This document shows positions 14,246 through 24,569 of a stretch of DNA of 64,000 bases, in pieces. The notes beneath the pieces were generated by a model, which was given only the letters and a program-made list of their open reading frames with translations, had not been told where the DNA came from and ran no database searches. Within the stretch, counting starts at the first letter, position 1; every line of letters begins with the position of its first letter. The position numbers and the translations under genes are program-made. This stretch comes from Gymnogyps californianus (taxonomy: Eukaryota; Chordata; Aves; Accipitriformes; Cathartidae), in assembly GCF_018139145.2 (NCBI RefSeq), contig NC_059478.1, forward strand, positions 17,219,001-17,283,000, read 5' to 3'.

Positions 14246-17200
14246 TATGAAAAATGCACTATATGCATTATATGCAAAGAAAAAGCCTTTATAAACATTT
14301 CAAGCCACACTTGCGGAAGTGTCTAAGTGGCTTGGGAATTGAATTGTAATCAGGTGGGGTATCTAACTACTTTTGAGTATCTTTGAGCTACACCTAAGCT
14401 TTTAAATCTTTTTATTTAAGATTTATGCTTGAATTGTTCTTTGAATAACGAAGTGTCAGCTCTGTAAGTCACTGTGTAATGTGTATAGATTTTCTGGAGC
14501 ACTTGTAATGAGGAAGGATGTGAAGGTTGCTATCTTCTGGCTTGTCGGCTTTCAAACTTTGATGGAGGCACTTAAAAGTTGGGAACAGCTGCCCCTCCTC
14601 TCTCCGCCAGTGATTTAGCCTTTTTTAACTGTCCATTTCTGAAAGTAGGGTGTGGGGCTCAGTCTTTTTGGCACACTGAAAAAGTGACTCTGATCAGACT
14701 GTCTTCTCGTTCTCTCTGGGACAAATGTCAGAAGTTATCAGAACAGGGAGCTAAAGATGCTCTCCTATTACTGTAATTAATTTTCATTCCAATTTTGAGC
14801 ATAAGGCTTAATTCTTCTGTTCTAAAACTTTAAAAAGGACATTGGGTTTTATTGCCGGCTGTCAGAACAGTTATAAAACCGTTGTTCTTGACCATGCATG
14901 CCCTTTGTTTAACTTGGCGTGAATGTCTAATACCTAAAATAATGGTGGTGTTGTCATGGCAACTTTCCATTTAGTCCATTTAATCCATATAGTCTCTAGA
15001 GAAACTGAAACATTAATAGTGTTTGCTGTATGGAGGGTAAAAAATAAAACCTTTTATGTAGAAACAAATTACAGCTGGGCTCTTTCAAAAATAAGGTTCT
15101 ATTTAAAGAGATTTGCAGCATTTAAAATAGATTTGAATGCATGTGTTCCAGCATGCAGATTTAGCATTAGTTGAATCTGATGAACTGCTATTTTAAGAAG
15201 TTCTGATGGTAGGAAGCTGGGGTGCGTTTGCTGAAGAGAGAGTGGCTGTAGGTATAGAAACACCTGGTGGTCAAATCAAGTAAGGTCTGCACCTTGGGGC
15301 CAAATGATGTACGTTCCATGAAATGCCAAAGTGCCTAGGATGGTATGAACACCTGAGCCTAAGTCATTGTCTTACTTAATTTGTGAAAACATACCACTTT
15401 AAGCAAAATCAGTTTGTGTAATTAGATGAGATTAATTCTTAGTTTTAATAGTAATTACAAGTGTAATGAAATACCAAATAGATCCATAAATAAGCATGCT
15501 GAAGTCCACAGCTACCTCTGAGAGGTTCAGATTTTTTGCTGCACCAAGATAAATTCATTGTAATTATGTTGTCCAATTTAATTGAAAACAGTATGTGGCC
15601 AAGCTGAGAGATGCCTCATTGTGTCCCATCAAAGCACAGGAAACGGTACAAGACTTGAGCACTCACGTTTTGCTGTACTTAATTTTAGCATGCGAAATTA
15701 GGATCTCAATAGCAGATGTTTGGTTTGTTTTCCCACACATTAATAGAAAATACAATGATCAGCGCAGAAGATCTGAACTTGGATCAACTCATTCTTCAGT
15801 CATGAGGTGTCAGTACCTTTTACAATCCTATTTGGTTTTAATAGCTGTTTACAGTTAAGGTCAGCTTCTATGTTTGAGGAAAATAAAGAGAAACTTCAAG
15901 GCAAGGGGTTCCTGTTTGTGGTTAAAAAAAAGAAAATGAAGAGAGAATTCTAAATTGTGACTTACACCACTTTCAAGCCAAAATATTGTTCTTTAATTTT
16001 TGCATTTTTTGGAAGTTAAGAATTAAGTTAAGACTAAATCAGTGAAAAAGGTGACTTAAAAAATGAAGAGGTCTAAATTAATAAAGTTAACTTTGCCACA
16101 AGACAGCTTGGTTGTCATTGGAGGGAAAGACCTTGAAGTTCAAGTATTTTCTTTCTTAATTCTCTGCTATGATTCACCCTCAGCTGAAGCTGCGCAAAAG
16201 GGGAAAGCCACTCAAATTATCAGGACTGCCAAGTTTTAAAATTTTCCAGCCAGTAACGAGCTAGATCAACATGCTAATGTACTAATGCTATGAATGTGGC
16301 ATGAGGAAGAAGCCTTTTATAAGCAGCTACTTATTGCAAGTGCCATCTCTTATCTTGGATGAATTGCAAACACTTTTTATAGATAGTAGATCTTAATTAA
16401 TATTTCTTCAGTATGTGATGATCTAAATCTGTTTCACTGGCATCCTTGGGCTTCGTGTATCCAGTTTCAGCATGTATGTGGAGGCAGTTGGATTTGATAA
16501 CATGAGTTTACAAGTCATCACCACCCAGCATTATGGGTCTGCCTTTTTGATGTTAGGTTTGTTGTTGGAGAGGGCCAGATGGGTAAAGACTGAGTTATGA
16601 AAATGATGTGAAATTTTGTATAGGTCCGTGAACTTTGATTCCCCATTGTCTTGCCACTTTTGATGAGTCTTATACTATATAACTTTTTTCAATTTCCTAT
16701 GGTAATTTTATACAGTTTATCAAACTTTCACTGCAGTATACCCTCTATCATAAACATATAGATAGCACAGGGACCACTGGTGCTCTGTAAGTGATTCCTG
16801 TTTGATGGGAATGGGAACATTCTCCAGTAGATATTTATGCATTTAACGTCTGGGTAATACCTTTCATTTAGGTATTTCTCAGATTAAAACAAAAAAACTA
16901 CCCAACTTATAAAATCCTTTAGATTTGGTAGTCAAAATCCCCAGGGTCACTGAGTGAGGAGGAGATTAGGATTTGATTAACTCTAAACTCAGGATTTCTC
17001 AGGATCCATATTCTAGAAATGAGGCTGTCCTCCTAGCTCTGAATGTGGTCACCTAGAAAATTAAGGAATTACTATCAGTGTAGTGTTGTAGTGGAAGGTG
17101 GATGCAGAGTCCACTAGAATTAAGTCTTTCCATTACTTTCACTTAACATTAGACTGAACTTGGTACTAAAAGCCTTTTTTATTTTCCTCCTCCCAAACAA

Positions 17201-20200
17201 ATATCTCACTTATTAGTTAATAAAAAAATGACTGCTTTTCTGTGAATGTCAGGCAGGTTATGTTGTTCATAGTGGCAGACTGAGAACATGCACATCATGG
17301 AGTTTATTTGATTTTAAAGAGCCGTCACAGTTATGATGGAAGTTTTCATGGTGATTTGTTATCTTTTCATCAGTAACCTCAAAAGTTGTCACCTATTACC
17401 TAAACAAGCACACAGAAATCTTGTGGCTTCAAAATTGCCGTTCTCCTGTACTAATTAATCTCTCTGAGTAGTTCGAGATTTCTCTCCTGTATCTGGGGCA
17501 TGGCGAAAGTTTATATATTATTTGTTCTGTGTCTCAACCAACCAGTTAAGCCACTAGAAAATAAAAATAAAATCCTGCAGAAGTTGGCAGTCATCTATGC
17601 AAAGAGACTTTTATCACCCGTTTTGTACCTCCCATTACTTAAGATAGCACTTGTTATAGTCCTGTGTGAACTTTGGGCACTCTGGAAGATTAGAGAAAAC
17701 TGCCCCTGTGAAGAACATTGCCACAGTTGTAGTTCAAAATGTCCAAGTTAATCAGAAAGTGGTTTCCTGAATTTAGGAACTCCCTTTTTCCCATTAGTTC
17801 TTTCTCAAAAAAACTATTTCAGAAATAACTCTGTCCGTGTGTTCTTGTCACTTTGTAAGTTCTTAGCCAATGATACTGCTTTTTTGTACAGGAGAAAATA
17901 AGGACCAACAAGAATGTTTTCAAAAAAAGATGTAGAGTCTGGTTCCACATGGGTATTCTTTTAAATGCCTAGTACAAGTCTGTTTGTTTTGGTGGCCAAT
18001 TAATAGAGTTACAAGTGAAATGAAATCCATTGTACTCATTATAAATAAAATTAAAACATATTATAAATTGATGTAACTGTATGTTTTAAAATGCTTGTAC
18101 TCATACTGCCAGACAGGCAGTCTGATCAGGATCACAAGAGCATAGGGTTAGAGACTTAAGGGATCTCTGCAGCCAGTAAAGTATATCTTGATCCAGAATT
18201 GGAACTTTGACAACAAAATGTTCATTTTCTGTATGAACAAGTTGATTGCTCTCTAGTGGTTTGGAAATAGAAGAATTTCATTAATTTTTCACTTTTCCAG
18301 ATGTTTTTAGTGTCCTGTGTCTGTGCGTCCTCTCCCTTCTTTCTCGTTTCACATCTTTGTCTTCCCTCTTGGTATTTCCTGTCCCTGCCCCAGGATCCCC
18401 TTCACATTTTCTGTTGATTGGTCTTTCTGTTAAATTATCCACTTGGCTAAAAGCTATGTAAATCTCACAAAATTTAAGTTTTTGCTGAATGACAAAGTAT
18501 CTCCCATCTCTCCTCATTTATTTGGTGATTCTGTAGGACCTAGTGATTTTACAAGGTCAGAAACTTGTAGTTCAGAGTTCATGGTGCACTTAACCAAACG
18601 CAGCAGGCCTCCAGTGTTGGAGAAAAGATGGATTTGGGAGAAAGCTGTAATAGATTTGGTTTAGATAGATACAGTACATTTATTAAAAGTTTAGGAAAGG
18701 TACTGGCTTGACTTATTTCCTCAATCAGATCACACTTCAGTTTTCACAGAGCTGTTCTCATTTATCCCTAATAATTATCTCTTTTTCTTTTTTACTTGAA
18801 ACCTTCAAAGGAACAGGAAATCAGGTGGTTCCAAGGCTGCCTGTTGGGCTAATTTAAGTATCAGCTGGCAGAGCTGTGCAAAGCACCAGGAAATAATTGA
18901 GACTGAATGGAAATGTGGCCACCTTTAATCATGTACCTGTAACAGTCCTTGGCTGTGCTTTAAGTAAATACTACTTTGCCAGAAGGATACAGAGTGAGGT
19001 GATATGAAATTCCGCAGTATCAGGACTGAAGGAGATGATCTAGCATGACAGATTTTGGACCACTTCCAAACTGTGCCTAAAAAGTGAAAGTCTTTTCCTC
19101 ATTATTCAAGCTGTTTAAAAAACCAAAAAACAAACAAGCAAGAAAACCCCCACTTGATCACCTTAGAGAGGAATTAATTAATAACAATTGAGGTAAGCCA
19201 TGAAAGCTAGAACATATAAGTTACAACTTTGGATATATATGTGGAAACCTGTGTGATTCTCCTCTCAGGTATTTTGATATTCCATTGGTACATGTACTTC
19301 ACTGCAGTTGTTGCAGATATGAGCTGGAGAAAGAATCCACTGCCATTAGGCAATAAAAATAACTGTGGGACGTCTATTTTGTTTACCACCAAACTCATAC
19401 AGTAGATTATTCAGCACAATTAAAAATTATTCTAATCTAATGTGATAAATTCAGCTAGGATGGTTGACACAAGAGCTTGATATAGCGAGTTTCCTTTGGA
19501 GGGTGCCAAACACTCAAATGAAAGTAACCCCTTGGATGCACAAACAACACATTATTGTGAGAAATTCTCATTAAAATGTGTTCACAAGTTTCACAGGTAC
19601 AGCATATTGTGGTAGGATCAAGTACTTTTTAAATTTACCCTAAATAAGATCCTATTTTGATGTTTTACTTCCTTAAACTTTGATATTTTCCAGTTTTCAG
19701 TGCGCTAGATTAATATTTGCCTGAAAAAATGTAAAATAATATGTAACATCAAGGGTAGCTTGTTACATCTGTAAGCACAGTCTGCTTTTAGTTTAATGGC
19801 CCTGAAGTAGAAATCCTTTGTGAAATACAATAAACTTGCCTGGCATTTATTAGAAACACTAAAATAACTGTACTGACTGGAAATTTTTTTCCCCCCTTCT
19901 AAGCTCTTGGCTCTTCAGGTTTTCCATTGGGTATGTAAGTAGGATTGAGGGCTTTTGCTGGAGGTTGATAATATTGTATTGCTAGATAGTTTTGTATTTT
20001 TCTTTTAAAGACCTGTTCACAAAAACTCAGCATGGCAGGAATATCTTAAAATAGCACCAGGACTGGAAACAATGCGACTAAAATGTGAACAAACAGTTCT
20101 GGAAAGCACATACTTAGGGGGAGTTCTTTGTAGGTCAGGAAAAGCATCTGTATTTGAAAAGAGTTCTGCTGACTTGATTTGCTTTTATATTCCAGGGATC

Positions 20201-20383
20201 TCTGACAGGGTTGTTACTATTTGGAAATCTTAAAGAATTTAAACTGGAAGCTTCCCTGTGTCGCTTCAGCCGTGTTTTGTTGCAGAATATACTGAAGTCT
20301 TTAATTTTTTCCCTAGATTTTTTTTTTTTAAATTTCTTTTTAGCATCCACTTCACTATCTGGCTGTAAAAGTAAATTCAGGTT
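14246..20383. other. Non-coding DNA, probably BCAR3 intron or 5' flank
   Basis: There are no supported exons. The longest open stretches (for example on the plus strand at 14956-15174 and 15595-15858) have no domain, no codon-like composition and no consistent splice context. The only site I would flag is the RFX-like motif at 14950-14963. Confidence 0.6.
14950..14963. promoter_or_regulatory. Candidate RFX X-box
   Basis: GTTGTCATGGCAAC is an inverted pair of RFX half-sites with a 2-nt spacer. It differs from the classical palindrome GTTGCCATGGCAAC at one base. A TCTCTAGAGA palindrome follows at 14993-15002. A sister copy lies in an FNBP1L intron at 55189-55202. Confidence 0.4.
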
Positions 20384-20655
20384 TGTCCTGGTTTTGGCTA
20401 GGATAGAGTTAATTTTCTTCCTAGTAGCTGGTATAGTGCTGTGTTTTGGATTTAGTGTGAGAATGATGTTGATAACACACTGATGTTTTCAGTTGTTGCT
20501 AAGTAGTGTTTATACTAAGTCAAGGATTTTTCAGCTTCGCATGCCCAGCCAGCAAGAAGGCTGGAGGGGCACAAGAAGTTGAGAGGGGACACAGCCAGGA
20601 CAGCTGACCCAGACTGGCCAAAGGAATATTCCATACCATATGGCGTCACACCCAG

Positions 20656-20663
20656 TATATAAA
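20656..20663 (+). promoter_or_regulatory. TATA box of the solo LTR
   Basis: TATATAAA lies 272 bp into the LTR and is followed by a GC-rich segment where initiation would be expected about 25-30 bp downstream. It marks the U3/R side of the LTR and shows that the LTR promoter core is undamaged. Confidence 0.7.
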
Positions 20664-20830
20664 CTGGGGGGAGCTGGCTGGGAGGGGCGGATCGCTGCTC
20701 AGGAACTAACTGGGCATCGGTCGGCGAGTGGTGAGCAGTTGCATTGTGCATCGCTTGTTTTGTATAGTCTAATTCTTTTAGTATTATTATTGTCATATTA
20801 TTATCATTATTTTTCCTTCCTTTCTGTCTT

Positions 20831-20836
20831 ATTAAA
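20831..20836 (+). terminator. Poly(A) signal of the solo LTR
   Basis: ATTAAA lies 175 bp downstream of the TATA box on the same strand, the usual order for an LTR with R and U5. It could in principle truncate BCAR3 transcripts that run through it. Confidence 0.6.
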
Positions 20837-20960
20837 CTGTCTTTATCTCAACCCATGAGGGTTTTTTTTCGATTCTCTCCACTATCCCACTGGGTGAGGG
20901 GAGTGAGCGAGCGGCTGCGTGGTACTTAGTTGCCGGCTGGGGTTAATCCACGACAAGGTT

Positions 20961-23900
20961 TCTTTCTGTCATTGGGTAGGAGCCAACAAAGTGTCTTAGA
21001 CAAAGGCATAAACTGAGGACATACTACTAAATGAAGGTTTGTCACTATGAAGTTAGTGCAAATTTACAGCACACCATTACTGCCCATTAACATTTGGGTG
21101 CTATTGGGAAATGAGGCTGAAGTATCTGCATCATGTTGTGTGGAATAGGTCACCTTTTCTTTTAAAAGAAAACCCATCGACATAGCTAATTACAATGTTC
21201 TAAGCTTACACTCTTCCTTATTTACAGACTAACATGCTTGTGCAGGCTGTCCCTGGAGTGATTTTTGAGCCCTTACTTGCATGATGTGAAGTTCAGTGTA
21301 TGCAGAGATTCTTGCAGGACCAGAGGCCTTTGGGTGTAGCATTTAGCATAGAAAGGCATAGGCTGGTATGGTTACAGATAGTTCATCGGTCACGCTTCTC
21401 CTTTAACAGACATAGGTTGTATAAGGAATCAGTCTCAGCCAACAAAAAACTGTCCAGGAAGACATGCTATTACTAAACTTGCTTACCTAGGCAGTTTCCC
21501 CTCTGTGTATTTTGGGATTTGTGCTAGCCTTAGGAGTTCTTCCGCTGAGTTCAGAGTTGCATAAGGGTTATTTAAGCATGTTTCCTTCATCTCAGGAGAT
21601 GTCTGACCTCTGGCAATCAGAGTATGCTCAGTGTGGTTAGACCATGGTGGAGAGGATTTTTAACAAACCAATAATCATGAATGTTAACAATTTAGTTGGT
21701 TTGGATTCCTTAAATGTTTTTCTTGTTGTGTAGATGTAATTCAAGTGCAGTGTGTCTCATTACATTCATTCGGATAGTGAAAAATCCACTAAAAGAAATT
21801 CTAGATTTCTCTGCTGTATTTGTAATTCGTGTGTATCTGTAACTTGATCATCCTGGTTTTTTAAGGTAATTTGTGTCAGTACAATGGATGAAATTAGTCC
21901 ATATGCAAAGACCTATAGCTCTTTTTGTTGGCTAAGGATCTAGCTCTCCTAAGCAAATTCAGTTATTGCATTCGTATGCTATAGTCTGTTCCATTTACGA
22001 TGGCTTTGCCTACTACTGAGGTACAGTGAGATGCTTTTGGAATGATGGTAACAATTTGTACAGTAGCTTTGGGTTTTTTCAGCTCTCTATTCAGTCAAAA
22101 GCATCTTTCAAAAACTTAAATACAATTCACATTAAAGTAGTAGTTCCTTTCAGAAGATCAGCAAAATACACAACTATGAATGTGAGAGATTCATATACCA
22201 TTACAACTGAACGCTGTTGTGTAGATTGAAGGGGGTACTTTAAAAGTTCTCCAGCCACTTCCTTGTGCGGTCAGGGGAAAGGTGTTCTTGGAAAGTCTAC
22301 TCTCAATTTGTGTGCTCTTCACTCTACCTTCAGCTTATGTAAATGCTATAATACTTGCTATCGTTCTGTAAGATGTGGCAGTGAAATGGCTGTTAATTCT
22401 GGAATCAATGTCAGTCAGCTTTAAATGGGTACCCAGCCATTTGAGTTGGGAAATAAAGGTGGCAGATATGTGCCACTAGTCCTTTAGCTGTGTTAGTCTG
22501 ATAGGTCACAGAGGTTTGGAGTGGAGGGGGGATTTTTGGCCTTATTTGGCTATGTTTTGATACTTTGATATGCTTTTGGACTTGAGTCCTCACCAAGCCT
22601 CTTCTATGACTCTTTCTACACCCAGTAACTTAACCTCTTCACATTGTACATGGTTTTATGAAAGAGCCCTTGCAGTGAAGGTCTTTTTTGGTGGCATTGT
22701 TTGTTCCTGCACAGACTTTTCTCCTTATAAAGCCTGGGAGGAGTTGGTGAAAGACCTTGACTGTACAAAAGCACAAAGGATTTACTCCTTGTTGAAAATG
22801 ATTGTCCATTTTTAACCACATTTGTATGGATAAATACCACCCTGTTATGGTTCACAGAAGCAAAACTGAGGTGGAAAGTGATTCTTTACCAGGTTGTTTT
22901 TATCTGTTGCCTACCTGTATAAGCTACTATGCTCATTTGTGTTTGTCTAAGAGAAGCCTTAGTTTTCTCTGAGAGAAGAGGAGAATTTATCTCAGAGTTT
23001 TTCTGGGCTCCCAGCATGTTTAAATAGTCTTGGCAGCAGGATGCCTCTTCTGGCATTATTCCACCAGAAATCTGCTGTCTAGTAATCTGTTGTAATTCAG
23101 TCTGCTTGAAATTGCAGGGAGGATTGTTGAAAGAAGTGATAAATGTATGCCACCTGCTCCCACGGTTAGGTGCTGTGAGTATTCAATATGAAGAAGAAAA
23201 TGCTATAGAGAGCAGTGTTCATGGAAAGAATAGGATTGGTAGGCAAGCATTCCCAGTTCTTTTTTAAATAATGCATGTGCTGCATATTTACATCAGTGTG
23301 TCAGTGAAGGGAACCTGTAAGCTTTGGCTCATATCCAGAGCTAAGAAAAAAATCCATAATGCACTGGGGCAAATGTTGCATTTTAGTCTGCTGTCCAGCT
23401 GGAGGCCCCTCTCTCTCTCCCCTTCTCTCTTTTTAAAAATGTACTTTCTTTTAAAAGAGAGTATACTCTGATTCTTTGATCAATGTAGAACATGTTCCCT
23501 GCAATGAACCTGTTTCTCTTGAGTATCTTAGGCTTCTGAAACTCTAAAGCAACAGTAAAGGTGGGCTGGAGTCCCCAGCCCTTGGAGAATGTAAGGAAGT
23601 CCAAAGAACTTCCCTCCACAGGGAGCTTATGAAAGAGTACATGACAACTCTCTAGAGAAGATACTACACCTTACTTTGTGAGCAACACTGCATCCACAAG
23701 AAGGACTAATGAGCCAGAGTGGTCCAGCATGGAAGCTGTACTCCAAGAAGAGATGAAGATAGAAATTTTCCAGAAAATCTTGTAGTAGTTGTATAGTGGT
23801 GATGGAGATATCTCCAAGTAGATCTTGTGCTTTTTGTGCTAAGGGGCAACAAGAGCTTTTTTCTCTTAAGAAGGGAACATCTTGGACATGCAGATTTAAT

Positions 23901-24440
23901 GCCCATTAGAAGGGAGCCCTTTAAGGTTGAAAATTTACTTTGGTAAACTGTTTTTTAGTGCAACAGAAATATTGAACAACCGTGTATGTCCAGGTTAGCC
24001 TGTCTTGATGGATTTGGAATGTTCTTAATTGGATGGGTTCAAAGGGGGTGGGTGGGAAAGAATCTGAAATTAAAATGGAAGTTTAAGCAGGAGGAAGAAT
24101 ATTGGAGCAGGGCATTTGGGTCCAGCTGCATTTTTTTGAGTATAGTTAGAATTCTTATTGGGAAGAGGAAGTAAGAGAAGTGACTTTGTAGGTGTGTCAT
24201 TATTAGCTTGGTGTACAGACAGAACACTTTGCTCTGTTCCATGCAGTGTATAACAATCACGTTATCTCACTGAATGCTGGATTTTGCAAATACAATCTAG
24301 AGAGCGAAGCCAAGCCAGCCTGCTAAAAGCAGCACCTGCATTCCAGTGGCTAGTGCCGATCATGTGATACAAGTTATAACCCAGGTAAAATGTTAATCAC
24401 TAAACTTGGCACAGTTGAAGCTTTTAATCTTTTATTGCAG
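20961..24440. other. Non-coding DNA upstream of first recognised BCAR3 exon
   Basis: No exon is supported. The segment ends with the acceptor tttattgcag at 24431-24440 that opens the first BCAR3 exon in the window. It would be the part of the intron any LTR-initiated BCAR3 transcript must splice out. Confidence 0.6.
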
Positions 24441-24569
24441 TTTTCTAGGGAGAGGCAAGTTATGGACAACAGCCCAGAAAAACTGAAGAAGGAGTTAGAG
24501 GAAGAACTGCAGCTAAGTAGTGAAGACTTGCGTAGCCATGCCTGGTACCATGGACGTATTCCTCGGCAG
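24441..24569 (+). CDS. BCAR3: BCAR3 exon: start of SH2 domain
   Basis: 43 codons, phase 0 at both ends, between tttattgcag and the donor gtacgt. It encodes FSRERQVMDNSPEKLK..., then LRSHAWYHGRIPRQ, the first strand and helix of the SH2 domain. An ATG at 24462 (Met8) has G at -3 and G at +4, a good Kozak context, and could start a short isoform that keeps the whole SH2 domain. Confidence 0.95.

Larger units (their letters stand above)
20384..20955 (+). mobile_element. Solo LTR of an avian endogenous retrovirus (probably ERVL-type)
   Basis: The 572-bp element starts TGTCCTGG and ends CCACGACA. It is flanked by a perfect 5-bp target-site duplication, AGGTT at 20379-20383 and again at 20956-20960, so both ends are intact. 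It carries a TATA box, an ATTAAA poly(A) signal and a pyrimidine/TATT-rich stretch before the signal, all on the plus strand, so its transcriptional sense matches BCAR3. No gag or pol remnant is beside it. A single LTR with one duplication implies recombination between two LTRs of a former provirus. I recognise the sequence type as an abundant bird LTR and the 5-bp duplication suits ERVL, but the exact family name is not certain. Short open frames inside it are not genes. Confidence 0.9.

Noticed and set aside
20515..20858. Overlapping open frames on both strands
   Set aside because: They lie inside the solo LTR and cross its TATA box and poly(A) signal; they are by-products of the repeat.
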